Positions 23,991 to 35,494 of a stretch of DNA of 64,000 nucleotides are shown here, piece by piece. The position numbers and the translations under genes are program-made. Positions within the stretch are counted from its first letter, which is position 1. Every line of letters starts with the position of its first letter. Origin of the DNA: Cryptomeria japonica (Eukaryota > Streptophyta > Pinopsida > Cupressales > Cupressaceae); contig NC_081414.1 of NCBI RefSeq assembly GCF_030272615.1, positions 1,489,501 through 1,553,500 on the forward strand, in the 5' to 3' direction. The notes under the pieces were generated by a model. That model was not told the DNA's origin. It saw only the letters and a program-made list of their open reading frames with translations, and searched no databases.

Positions 23991-24090
23991 TTAGTAGCAG
24001 GCTCATGTTGGAGAGCATTCGAAGGAGAAGGGGTCAGCCTTCTATGCATTCATGGCCAAAAGACTAGCAGATCATGACAAGTCTTCTGCA

Positions 24091-25700
24091 TGGTGTTGAT
24101 GTGTTTTTCATGCACATGCGAACACAAAATAAAATACTTGAAAGTATCTTATCCTCTCTTGATCAAAGTTACTCAAATGCTGAAGATTGGCTTAAGGATC
24201 ACTTGAGATAACTCCAAGGTTTTGATATGTCGGGTCACTACGTGTGGATAAGTTCTGTTGGTTGATGTGATTATGTTGGAATCACAAGGGGCCTTTACGT
24301 TGAATTGTTGAATGCTTGAATTGCCGGAATTTGATCATTTGATGTTACAATCTTGTGATGCTTTTTATCCTAAACTAGCTTGAGTTAAAAAAACAAGCAA
24401 AAGGGAAACGGTTGAAGAATTTATCCTAAAGCCTAGAACGCAAGAAGATGGATGAATGATTAGATGGAATCCTATTGGGAAAGGTCTCACCATCAAATTG
24501 AACGATTTGACACAAGCTCAGTGCAATCTTCTAAGGTGCAATTCAAAGATGTTCAAAGCATTGCCATCAAACATTGATTACCATTCAAGTCAATGCATAA
24601 ACAATGGATGCATAACAATTGAAGTTAAACTCATATAATTCTAGTTGACCACGCGAGGCACACTTACAATCAACAAGAGGCTAGTGGTATGGACTAAATG
24701 GATTCCATACAAATGCATTCAACAAATTCCTCCATTCAATCTAATCAACATGAAAGCAAATGAGAAGTAGAAACCCTGAGACTTGTTGAAATAATACATT
24801 TCACCATAACTTCAATGAAAAGAGTATCTCTTTTACAAGTCTTTAACAACAATTTCTTTCTCTCCTAATCTATTCTAGACGCTAATCAACTATTCACTAT
24901 TTTGCTATTTACTATTACTATTAGCCTTTACAAATGAAGAGCTTGAGCTTTATATAGAGAGCTCATTACAATGAGTGGCCAGGATTGAATCTCCATCAAT
25001 GGCCGAGATTTTACAAGGAAATACCTAATTAGGGTTTGTTACAACAAACTCTTCTTAGCCAATGAAATAATTACAGCATTTGGACACATGTCCTCTTTAG
25101 AATAGTTGACCAATAGATAGTTGGGGTAGGTACATTGAAGTTTGTGCCCCCATGAATGAGCCCGATTCATTGAATCTGGATATGCTGATGCAGGACCTCC
25201 TTTGATTGGTGGAGTAGTGACTGGGACGATGACTAGGACGCCATCTCATCTTGCACTTGTAGACTTGGTAGATCATCATGAATGAGTATTGAATAACATT
25301 TCTTGATACTCAACATTATCTTGTTTGTTCAATGTGATGATGATGAGAAGCGAACTTTGATTAACTCTTCTGAAACTATCTGCTTCCTCGATCATGTTTG
25401 ATGTAGGTTGTGTGATGACTTTGATTGATCTTCCTTGCTCATGATACACTTGGTGGGATTATACTCCTCAATGTACTGGCTTTGATTCTTGAATTCTCGA
25501 AGGGAATTCAAGATTGTAAAACATTCTTCCAATCATGTAAGTTATCTTCCCTTCTGACTAATGCCTTGACCTTGATTTCATGACTCGAGCTTGATCTTGA
25601 TGTTGTTTGCAGTTCGTATCTTCATCCTTTGTTACCTGCAAAATAAACAAAGATAGTATTAAACACACATGGATAGGTTTCACAAACCTACAATTTGGTA
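24091..25700. other. Unassigned repeat-like insertion inside the copia element
   Basis: This block starts about where gag homology stops (near TGTTGATGTGTTTTTCATG). It has no readable domains, a TATA-like CTTTATATAGAGAGC at 24949, and a purine/AT-rich end near 25640-25680. It looks like an LTR of another retroelement, but neither a second copy nor a TSD was found. Confidence 0.35.
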
Positions 25701-25819
25701 TACCCTTAAAACGATGATGAGATGGTGATTCTATCTTTCATTCCCATATCTGATTTGGAAGTGCTCCAAGGTCTGAGTCACAGCTTTGGAGATATCATTC
25801 CACCTTTTATATGCAAATG

Positions 25820-26340
25820 TAGGGTTGATTACACAGAGATTCTGATCTGAAAATGCCTTTAAAATCAGAATAATGATCTTCAAATTGATTCCATTCTCCT
25901 TGTCACTGTGTGTTTGATCAATGAAATGATCAAACCTTTGTCCAAAATTGCCAATATAGATAACTTCGCTCCTCAAACTTGCTATCAAAATCGCAGATTG
26001 TGGATGAACCTGTCTTTCAAAATAGTGATCTCAGGGATAAAGATCTGAATGTTTCTCTTGAAATCGATTTCTTCTTTCTTGCAAATAAGTGTGTGATCAA
26101 TGAAATGATCACTCACAATCACTGCTGTAGGTGAATTCGATGAATGTTTGCTCAAGGTAATGATCAACTCTTCAATCAAAATCGCTTATGTAGAAAGAAA
26201 ATCGTGATTTTCAAAGATGCAGATATGAATATTGAATTGATTTTCACCCTTCTTACAAATGTGCAATGATCAAATTTGCTATGCTTATGTAGACAAATTC
26301 GCCCTTCTTGATTGTTGAACCTGCACCTATTGTGACTGAG
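25820..26340. repeat. Diverged tandem repeat of about 180 bp
   Basis: The phrase GTGTGTTTGATCAATGAAATGATC (25908) recurs as GTGTGTGATCAATGAAATGATC (26089), with a weaker third copy near 26265. ATCAAAATCGC recurs with a similar period. Three diverged units are visible. Confidence 0.5.
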
Positions 26341-26359
26341 TTTGTCTTAGTGCTGATTG

Positions 26360-26422
26360 AAATTCGCTTTGATTGCTGATGAATTCGCTTTGATTGCTGA
26401 TGAATTTGCTTTGATTTGATGG
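26360..26422. repeat. 22-bp triple repeat
   Basis: Three consecutive copies of a unit containing GAATTCGCTTTGATTGCTGAT, the last one diverged (GAATTTGCTTTGATTTGATG). Confidence 0.6.
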
Positions 26423-26579
26423 TTAGATGATTGTTCTAAACTTCCTTATATAGGCGCTGGAGGTTGAAGGGTGTGTCTTTTCATTTCAAAGTTTCCTAGG
26501 TCGACTTTCATTGTCAAAAAAACAAAACTTTTAATTGCACTTTTGGAGACCGACTTTGCACCATTATTAATTCTTTCAA

Positions 26580-26835
26580 CTTTGGCGGATTTTAGAGAGG
26601 TCATTGCAACTCTTCATCGAATCGGATTTTAGGGGGGTCATTGCAAGCAAATCAGAAATTGAGTGGGTCATTGCATGCAAAGATCAATTCGGAAATTAGG
26701 GGGGTCATTGCATGCAAAGATCAATTTGAAAATTAGAGGGGTCATTGCAAGCAAAGATCAATTCGGAAATAAGGGGGGTCATTGCATGCAAAGATCAATT
26801 CGGAAACTAGGGGGATCATTGCAAGTTTACCATCA
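26580..26835. repeat. 36-37-bp tandem repeat (GGGGTCATTGCA array)
   Basis: At least four good copies of a unit beginning GGGGTCATTGCATGCAAAG and ending TCGGAAATTAG lie from 26665. Shorter diverged copies precede them. The only ORF here (26663-26869) is a translation of the repeat and is not treated as a gene. Confidence 0.8.
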
Positions 26836-27333
26836 AGTCGAAATTCTCAATGACCATTGCACCATTTGATCTTAGTAAATATTTATCAGCACCTTTGCAT
26901 CTTCAATATTTGGTCGGACTTTTGAATGAGCTTTGCATCATTGCTTTCTTGGTGCAAATTTAAATGATCATTGCAACTCTTTCCTTGGCGGCAACGTGGA
27001 TTTTAGAGGGAGCATTCTAGTTGAAGACCTTTTCAGTGAAGACCTTTGTAGTGCAAAGCTTGAGTGGTGAAATTGACTTGCTTTGCAGTTTGAGACTTGA
27101 TCAGCCAAATTAGATAGCTTTGCAATGCAAATTTGAAATTGTTAAGCTAACATTGATCTTTTGAGTAAACTCATGGCTTTGTCAAGTTTCACATCAAAAC
27201 CCTAGTTCATGCCATCTCAAACCCCTAATGCCCTCTAATTTGCAATTTGACAACCTTCAGCAACATCAACCACCTTGACAAGGTTGACAACACATGGTAG
27301 TTAGTACTTAGTAGAATGACCATTAAGGAAGAG

Positions 27334-27544
27334 TATTAAAGTAATATTGTAATATTTAGCTTATGATGGCCATTTAAGTTGTTTAGTTAGTTTTTAGTAA
27401 CTTTCTATTCTATAAGTTTGTATTTAGATTCTTTCTATTTTTTCTTTAGTTCTTGATCATTTCTGTTATGGAAAGATCTTTTGTAATTGCTTATATAAGG
27501 AGCATTCCTCTCCGTTGTTAATAGAACAATCAATTGTTATTTCA
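27334..27544 (+). repeat. 3' LTR of the copia element
   Basis: 211 bases matching 22508-22726 along most of their length, with small deletions. It ends GTTATTTCA. The divergence from the 5' LTR suggests an old insertion. Confidence 0.8.
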
Positions 27545-27933
27545 AATAGGAGATCACAATAACTAGTGGGGGTTTGGATTGGAGACCCTCATGGGTTTGA
27601 GGGGCAGCAACGCTAAGCTGCACAAGGTGTTAGATGTGAGAAAAATCCAACGATAGAGGGGGTGCAGGGGAACTTGGAAATGGGGGTTCGGGGCTATGCA
27701 CCCAAATTGTTTTTAGAGAAAATGAGAAAAGAGAGTGAAAAGAGCAAAATGATCTTTGTATTGGGCGAATTGATGCTTTTAGGGGCATTTGGATGCAAAA
27801 AAAAGAGTCAAAAGAGGTCTTGATTTTGTTACTTTTTGGTGCTCAACGCCTTTGGGTATTGCCTAAGTATGTTTGGTATGTAGCTTGGGTGTACCCAAAT
27901 GCTCGGGTACGTACCCTAGGCATATCGGATGTA

Positions 27934-28067
27934 CCTCCGAGCAAACCCATACCCATACATACTCGGAATTTGTGCAGGAGGCCTTAAGGGTGTATTCGGT
28001 CCTCCGAGCAAACCCATACCCATACGTACTCGGAATTTGTGCAGGAGGCCTTAAGGGTGTATTCGGT
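27934..28067. repeat. 67-bp direct tandem duplication
   Basis: Two adjacent 67-base copies starting CCTCCGAGCAAACCCATACC differ at one base (ACAT versus ACGT). Very recent or gene-converted. No coding role was seen. Confidence 0.85.
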
Positions 28068-28609
28068 AACATTGTTGGAACTCAACAATAATTTGTCTGA
28101 CCCAAATTTTTCAATGACTCAGGTCTCGACGATAACTTGGCAAATTTTCCTAACATTAGAAAACACATAATTTGTTAAAATATTCTTCAAAAACATTCAG
28201 ATAATATTAATTTCCTTAATATATAGATCAAAACAAGAGTTCAATAGTAAATACACATCATAGACTAGATTTTTTTTTGATATGTTAATAATGGACTGGG
28301 GGGTCCACTCCCTTTATATAATTGGGGTTTGCACCCTTTATGTAATTGTTTTTTTTTAAACAGCAGTGTGAACATCAATCCTTGGAAAAAGGAGTACTTT
28401 GAAAATGATCAGCTATTTTTTTTTTTTTGATATGTTAATTTTGGAGTGGGGGTCCTATATATATATATTAGCAGCAGCGGAAGCGTCAATCTTTGAAAAG
28501 GTTTGCTCTGAAAATTACAAAAAACAACTTCAGCTAGAGACCATCATTGTTGAAATCCCTAAAAACTGCTTTTACACATTGAGGACTCAGGTATGGTTGT
28601 GATTGACTT

Positions 28610-28860
28610 GTTGTGAAGCAGCTGAAACTTGTTGCATAACAACTGAAAACTTATGTAGCATTTGAAGATTGTTGCATAGCAATTGAAACTTGTTTTGCAG
28701 CAACTAAAGACTGTTGCGTAGCAATAGAATCTTGCTAAGCAACAACTAAGGACTGTTGTGCAACATTTGAAGTTTCATTATGCAGTAACAAAAAACTAGT
28801 GTATAGCAACTCTAGAGTTGTTACATAGCAACCCAAAAGCTTCATACCCAGCAACTACAG
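28610..28860. repeat. Degenerate TTGTTGCATAGCAACTGAAA repeats
   Basis: About ten irregular units of 20-28 bases vary around TTGTTGCATAGCAACTGAAA. GTTGC...GCAAC forms a small palindrome in each unit. Confidence 0.6.
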
Positions 28861-29096
28861 CTCTTCCTTGCCACCGGTAGCTTTAGAATCGGCAAGATTT
28901 ATAATTATTGCTAAATTTTAACCATGAAGTGAGGGATTTATCATTGATTGATAAGGTGGTTGTAGTGTAAAAAAATCAGTCCTTGCAAAGGAATGCATAT
29001 CTTTCTTGAAAACCAATCTTATTTACTACAGTGGTATGAATCAGTGGTTCCACAAACTGTTTAGATTTACCCTTTTACAAATATCTATAACTGGAA

Positions 29097-30163
29097 TGTA
29101 AAATTCCTTACTAGGAACTGACTGCAATTAAATGTATATGACCAGATTATACAGAGATGTATTATTTGACTTAGCCGGTTGTTTATTGAATTGCCTATGA
29201 ATTTCATTCAACAATATAACCCGTGCAGTCCAAAATTAACTTTCATGCTTATTGATCATCATAGCATTGATTGAACAGACATTATACAACATTCAATATC
29301 GTATAGTTAAATATTTCATGGTGCACCTGTTAGTTCGCGGTGATGGCAGTGCCAAAATCGTCGCGGTGGTCCTCCGGAAGAATCTTCGTATGCTCATTGG
29401 TAGGCAACGTGAAGAGACACCTGGGAATGCCGACGTTTCACTGCTCCATCCCGAACTTCAATCCCACTTATCTTGTACGGAATAGACAATAAAGACACCG
29501 GTCTGCACCCCCCGTCACAGCCACTGCGTGTTGTCTGCGATACCCACGCGATAGGAAATATATCCCGATACCGGCTCTTCTTGCCACGAGATACAAGTTG
29601 ATTGTATCGTCTTGTCTCTGCGTCTGGAGTTCACACCCCGTCACGAGCATAAGGGATATGCATATACGCTCTGGGTCTCACGCCATTACGGCACTCCACG
29701 GCATATACCAGCACGACTCCCTTTCCAGTCTCACGTCGCCACCCCACTCCTTACGCTACCACGGCTCCACCAATAGGCCAGTTCTCACTGACGAGAGGAG
29801 GCTGAATCCAGTTTGTATCCCGTCACACAGGAATGTAATTCTTTTCTCCAGGCATTGTTTTGTATAAAATCCGATACTCTCCTTGTTTGCCAAATCCTTA
29901 TTTAAAAGACAAATAGCGGGTAAAATTCCCGTAGAAAAACCAACTCCCGCAAGGATTAAATAATCAAATAATAGCTAGGCAAAATAATTAAGCAAAACTA
30001 ATATTTAACTTTTAATCTTTATTGAAAATTCAAATATTGAACTCTTATTATAATATATTAGTCATCATTTGAACTAATATAAAATAAGGAAAGTTCATTT
30101 TATTCACAATTAATACCATCAAATGGTATTAAATCGATGGGGACATCACATGGAAATTACAAA
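29097..30163. mobile_element. 1,067-bp CpG-rich insertion with 5-bp TSD
   Basis: TGGAA flanks it on both sides (29092-29096 and 30164-30168). The homologous site in the other repeat copy (near 55890) has TGGAA once and no insertion. It starts TGTAAAATTCC and ends near GGAAATTACAAA, so the ends are LTR-like and partly inverted. The core 29330-29830 is much richer in G+C and CpG than anything around it. It is best read as a solo LTR or short non-autonomous LTR element. The ORFs inside have no domain. Confidence 0.65.
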
Positions 30164-30633
30164 TGGAAATATAAAATATTTAATTACAACTTGAAATATC
30201 CAATTATAACAAACTGGTGAAATTATATCTCTGCACAATAAAAATTACAATCTGATTTATAAAGAAATAACAAGTACTGATTGTAGAGAATATTTTGGTA
30301 CTTTTTGAAACCTCAGCTACAGACACTAGCGCATAGTGTGGATGTCCTCTTGTTGTGCTGTGATCTGATATAGATGCAAAACAAAAAGTATAGAATGTCC
30401 TGCACACAGAATGAATTTAGTGAGCTCACAGTGCACAAAAAATATTTGAAATGGAAAAAATGATAGGAAACTAACTATAATATCCAAAAGCCAGAAAATT
30501 GAAGAAAAAACTGGAAGGAGACTGAGGATATCACCAAAGATTGTTACTCACTTCCAATATAGAATTTGCACACAAGGAGAAAAATAAAAATATTTCTGTT
30601 TTGGCTGTTTGATGGTTTTGCTTCTATCAAACC

Positions 30634-31180
30634 CCCATTTGGGCATTTCTACCTTTACGGTAGGCAGGATTTTTGAAAGATGTATATAAAAAATGCAAAT
30701 GTGATTGCTTCAAAATGAAATTATTGTATCTGTGATATAGAATGATCTGATTGCACTATGCTAACACCAATACTCTTTAAATGCTAGCATAGAGTGGTAA
30801 ACAGAGTGAGGAGGAGACTACAGAATAAAACAAGATCACCTGGAAGATGTGAAAATCCTCCAAGGGAAGTTTTGTTGCTTCTGTAATGCTGTTCTTCACA
30901 ATGCAACACCCATTTCGGTATTTCTACTTCGACGATAGCCAAGATTTTTGAAAGATGTATATAAAAAAATGCAAATGTGATTGCTTCAAAATTAAAGTAT
31001 GTTTGCTGTGATATAAAATGATCTGATTGCACTCTGCTAACACCAAGACTCTTTAAATGCTAGCATAGAGTGCTAAACTGAGTAAGGAGGAGGGAGGAGA
31101 CAACAAAATAAAACAAGATCACGTGGAAGCTGTGAAAAACCTCGAAGGGAAGTACTGTTGCTTTTGTAATGTTGTTCTTC
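30634..31180. repeat. 274-bp tandem duplication within dispersed repeat copy 1
   Basis: GATTTTTGAAAGATGTATAT occurs at 30669 and 30943. The two units stay similar through the segment ending GTAATGCTGTTCTTCA / GTAATGTTGTTCTTCA. Copy 2 of the repeat (56397 on) has one unit only. Confidence 0.8.
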
Positions 31181-31470
31181 AGAATCTCACTTCAAGAAAA
31201 CATCATGCAAAATGAGAGAAAGCTTGCCGTGTATACAGAATGAGATAGAGCTTTTTCAAAAATTGCAAAGATGAATGCATGAGAGAGCATCAAAAATCAA
31301 CTTTGTTCTTTGAAAATGGCAAGTTGAGTTGATTTTGTCCTATGTGATTGCATGCAGGAGCATTACTTCCAGAATATCCATGGAAAGGTAATGCTTCAAT
31401 GACCATTGGAATCGCGAATGTTTGTGGGACACTAGCCTGCCACACGGATGTTTGCGCATAGCACACTCAG

Positions 31471-32805
31471 AAAGACAAGAACAACATAAAATTGCTAGAA
31501 AAATAAGATTTTGGTGTTAACATTTTGTAATTAGAACACTTTATATCAAAGGCTAAAGAGAGGACATTATGTAGTGTGAAATTGCAAGGGTATGTAGTTT
31601 ACGACAATACATTTTGCCGCCAATTTGGCATTCATATGAATTAAATGCATTCTAAAGTAGGAAATGAAAATGACACTTGTTACCTAAGGATACTGTAGAG
31701 GAAGCAAAATCTTCAAATCAAGTGGATATGCCGCTTGAAAGAGGACCTACAAAAACAACTAAGGTATCTTACACAAAACATGGATATTATGCAAAAACTT
31801 TTATATAACTTGTTAACTGAAAAATACACTAAGCACAAAAAAGACACTCATGTAAACAAGTACACATAAACAACACTTAACAAGATAGAGAAAGAGGAGA
31901 GATGACAAAAAGAGCATGTAATAAATGATTTAATAGGTATGGTTAGCAAACTACATTATGCTAAATTCCATACAATGCTTTTGATCAATCATGGTTATTA
32001 CAAGTTGCATTGTAGGATAACCATGAAAAGGGTAGGAGATATGAGGGCATATAGTCTAGCAACTTGTGTTATGCTAGGTAGTTTGTATGCTACCAAGCTA
32101 CAAAGAGAGCATAAAGCTGATTGACATTAACAAAATATGGTGTGTGCATTGTGAGAGCCCCTCTCTAAAATAATCTCATGATGTCGAAAATGCAAGTTAT
32201 TTTAAGGAGAGAGAAAAAGACGAGATGCTCAACATGTAAGCATCAACAAGTATGTTACATCATGAAACACAAAACATTGTGTTCATGGAATAACATTAGA
32301 CAATATAGGGATGTCACATAAAGAACTAAAATATCACTTGCACAAATGAAAACTATAGGATCCATAGACTTGGGGTCTGTATGAATGTATAATAATCATG
32401 TATGTAAGAGGAAGGATTTGTAAAGTCATTATTCTCTAAGTGTAGTGGAACTAAGAGCATAAAGGAAGAAAGTCTCATGAGAAGAAATAAAACTTTTAGG
32501 TCAACATGGAAAAGACTTGAATGCCTCAATTCTTTGCATCGTCCCCAAAAATCGCAAATGCAAAATACGACAAATTAAAGAACGATGATGCAAACAAGAA
32601 GAATTGACAACATTTCATGTTCTCGGTATCCATGTCCTTACAAGGGTATCATGGGTCCTCTGAGGTAGATTAACAAACATGAACTAGAAAGCACTGGGGA
32701 ACACAAAACAATCATGCAAACTTATAAATTCAATGGATAAGAAGGTACTGCTCTAAAGATCATCTTCAAACATATCATTGGTTTGCCAATCTTGGTCATA
32801 AGGGT
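31471..32805. other. No gene seen
   Basis: AT-rich, low-information sequence. Short ORFs (for example 31939-32124) have no recognised domain or flanking signals. A TGTTGGAAATTTGAG at about 32805 could be the start of an old LTR. Confidence 0.35.
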
Positions 32806-33195
32806 GTTGGAAATTTGAGTTATGTTGTCATTGATGTCAAACTTTTTGGTCCGGATGTGGTCTAGTTTGTGCAAACTATAGTTGGTGATAGGTGAGTTGT
32901 TCAGATGTTGTCATGTAAGTATATGAAGGTTTCTCTATTTTGTTTTGTTGATTAAGGGTGTCAGAAATTGGGGTTGTTGTTGAGTTTGATTTGTGCCAGT
33001 TTGTGTTGACCATTTGTGATGAAAACATGTGGATTGGGTTAGATTGATAAGTGAACACCTACATGAGCAATTGGTGGGTTATTAGAAGATTCCACGATTA
33101 TATCTGTGTTCCCCATTGTTCTATGTACTTGCTGGTAGCGAGCCGTTTTGGCTAGGCTTGAAAGTTAAAGGTTCTCTTGCGACGGGCTCGCATGT

Positions 33196-33397
33196 ATATG
33201 ATTGTTTTCCTCAACTGTGAAAGGATGTGGGCATGAGGAACTTTTCACCTGTCCATGATGCATTCTCTATGACCCTGGTGAAAAGGATTAGAGGGTCACT
33301 TGAAAGAAGAATTTCTGTAGAAGCTGCGACCTTGGTTATGCAATTTGGGAGTTATTACATCCAGTTCAATACATTCTCTTATCTGAGAATCAGGGGT
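33196..33397 (+). pseudogene. Older retroelement ORF, part 1 (split by gypsy insertion)
   Basis: The frame around 33260-33397 reads DAFSMTLVKRIRG, then ISVEAATLVMQFGSYYIQF and TFSYLRIRG. It stops exactly at the insertion point. Removing the element at 33398-45148 and one copy of the GGGGT TSD joins it in frame to YEKALLKLPRYALDYLV at 45151. The motif YLRI.G....LPRY..D is one I associate with gypsy extra ORFs. Confidence 0.6.
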
Positions 33398-33750
33398 TGT
33401 TAGGGGTAAATAACATATGTTAGTAGGAATGATAGTTATAATTGTGTTTATGTTGTGTTTATGGTTATGTTGCGTCGCCGAGAGGTTCCCTTCGGGTAGT
33501 TGGGAGTTGGTGACGGTTGGCAACTTTGCCAACCGTCGGGTCTATATATTGTTTGGATGGAACCTCGGTAGGGGAGATTATGTATGGATATATTCTGGAT
33601 AATTCAATAAAGATATAACCCTTCCGATCTAGTTTGTTATCATTACTACTTATGCTGAGATGTGTGAATGTTCTGTTACGTGAATAACTGGTACGTGTGG
33701 AGAACAATGTGTTATCTGTGAGTGTTACCAACCTTACATTAAGGACTAAT
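33398..33750 (+). repeat. 5' LTR of the gypsy element
   Basis: It starts TGTTAGGGGTAAATAACATA and ends ATTAAGGACTAAT. It closely matches 44809-45148 over its whole length and has a small GTGTTTATGTT expansion near 33440. A hairpin (33512-33537) and CTATATATTG (33541) mark the promoter zone. Confidence 0.88.
33512..33537 (+). promoter_or_regulatory. LTR hairpin upstream of TATA
   Basis: GACGGTTGGCA and TGCCAACCGTC form an 11-bp perfect stem with loop ACTT. The 3' LTR keeps the same hairpin with one changed base. It lies a few bases before TCTATATATTG. It may act in transcription control or RNA packaging; this is inference. Confidence 0.55.
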
Positions 33751-33763
33751 TGGCGCCGTTGCC
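33751..33763 (+). other. Primer binding site (Asp-tRNA type)
   Basis: TGGCGCCGTTGCC matches the plant tRNA-Asp 3' end and sits immediately after the 5' LTR. Confidence 0.85.
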
Positions 33764-33840
33764 TGAACGAACCTGGAGATAACCATGGCGGCAGGTGGAA
33801 GGAATTAATGGGCCAACCATTCAACTAGCAATTAATTGTC

Positions 33841-35489
33841 GTGGACAGCGACATGCACGAAGAGAGTACCGCGGAAGAGGCACGAGAGGATCAGTTGATG
33901 ACAGACTTGGTAGAGTTGTGGGATGTGTCGGTCACGCAGTACGTGCAGAGAGAGGCTCGAGAGATTGTCGTCTCGGAAGGCACGGTACGTGGTGAACTCA
34001 CCGTCAGCACTCCCGTCTTTGACTTGCTCGGAAGTATTCCGAGGTTACTCGCCAGAAATCTGATTGCACTTCAAGACCAAAGGGAGGAAACTGCACGAGA
34101 ACTTCGTTGGCAACAAGTACTCCGAAGGTACGAGGAGCGGGGCCGTAGGGAGGAAGTGGAGAGGCAGGAAAGTCGACGCCGTACCTCTGACACTTGATGC
34201 CCCTACGGCCAAACAAGGACAAACGTACTACTGCTAGCGAAGGAGTGGATGAGAGAACTGTACAGAGATCTCTCCGCATAAAAGAACAAGCCGAACGAAG
34301 ACGACAGCTAAGGGAGGTTGCTGACTCGAAGAGCTCAGAGAAATGCAACAGAAGTCGGAGTGTGAGTCGGAGTCGTAGTCGGGAGAGACAAAGTCCGTGT
34401 ACGTGAAAGGAGTTGGCCGAGGTCACTAGGAACCTACCACTTCCAGATGTAGCGGAGGAAGATCTTGCCGATCAAGCCCCACACTCGATGTCAAGTGAAG
34501 CGGAGCCGAGTCGCAGAGCAAAACGTTAGAATATTCTGAACAAGGAGAGGAGACGGTAGGGGACCTGCACGAAGAGATCGCCACAATTTTTGAAGCAACA
34601 TTATCTGACATCAGGAATTTGTCCTTGTTAGAGGGCATCAAAATAGGAGGGTCAGATCTAGAAACCCCGGGAAGGGGGGACTATAGGAGCGAGGGTGACC
34701 AAAGCCCTGCGGACAGGGGTCCAACTAGACCAAGAGTGTACGGTACCTCCCGGATGCATAATACCTTTCCGGCATATAGTCACTTCCAAGCGCTCCTTAA
34801 AACCCTCCAGGCAAGAACAATGGCACACACCCCGGACAAACAAAAGCTTCCAAAATTCATGGGCAACGGGTCGGAGGACCCCATACGACATTCTAAGACA
34901 TGCATGACCATTTGGGAGGCAAATGGCCAAGATGACCGGGATTACTGGTTGAAGGCATTTCCAGCCACTCTGCGAGGAATAGCCATTGACTGGTATACGG
35001 ACTTGGATGCCCAGTATAAAATGTCATGGAATAGTCTGAAGAAGGCTTTCGAAGAGGAGTTCAAACTCCTACGGGAGGACAATGAAATTGTGGTGGAGAT
35101 TTACAATACCAAGCAGGGAAAAAGTGAAAGCGTGCGGGCATATTGTAGAAGGCTGAGGGAACTGCTCAACAAAATGGAGAACCAACCGGTTGATGGCCTC
35201 AAGAAGAGATGGTTTGTTGAAGGATTGGTACCATCCCTTAGACGGAAGATGAAGGTGGTCCCCCCGCCCTCGTATGATGAAGCTTACAACCGTGTGATGG
35301 ATATTGAAAGTGAAAATAAGACATCCCGAGGGAAGTGCCGGGTGTGGTGACAGTACGGCTGAAGACAGTGATGGGGAGTCCAAAACCGTGCAAGCACTCC
35401 GAAGGGATATGATGAGGATGATGAAAGAACTAAAGGCTGACAAGGAAGGTGGCAGGGAAGGAAAGGAGCTATGGTGCACTGACTACAAG
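33841..35489 (+). pseudogene. Gypsy gag, first part
   Basis: The N-terminal part (33841-34197) is charged and helix-rich. After a frame change at about 34195 an Arg/Ser-rich run follows (RSRSVSRSRSRER). From 34619 a 243-codon frame carries the retrotransposon gag domain: KLPKFMGNGSEDPIRH, DYWLKAFPATLRGIAIDWY, WNSLKKAFEEEF, VRAYCRRLRELLNKM and KRWFVEGLVPSLRRKM. The end (ELWCTDYKT) is the start of a zinc knuckle, cut at 35494 by the solo LTR. The second Cys of that knuckle is Tyr. Confidence 0.8.
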
Positions 35490-35494
35490 ACGAA

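Larger units (their letters stand above)
22508..27544 (+). mobile_element. Ty1/copia LTR retrotransposon carcass
   Basis: Two similar LTRs (22508-22726 and 27334-27544) flank a Met-tRNA primer site and a broken gag. No integrase, RT or RNase H can be read. From about 24090 the interior is unrelated repeat sequence, so pol was lost or replaced. A purine-rich AAGGAAGAG precedes the 3' LTR. Flanking bases do not show a clear TSD. Confidence 0.8.
28965..31470. repeat. Dispersed repeat, copy 1 (interrupted)
   Basis: This block is collinear with 55759-56850. Removing the 1,067-bp insertion at 29097-30163 and one copy of the 274-bp duplication leaves about 1.15 kb, matching the second copy's 1.09 kb. 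Shared phrases include GCAAAGGAATGCATATCTTT and GCTAACACCAAGA. No coding capacity. Its class is unknown. Confidence 0.75.

Noticed and set aside
26663-26869. Small ORF with repeated HCMQRSIRKLGGS
   Set aside because: It is a translation of the 36-37-bp tandem repeat.
29252-29867. Possible gene in the CpG-rich island
   Set aside because: Three short ORFs overlap on opposite strands without domains; the block is an insertion with a TSD.
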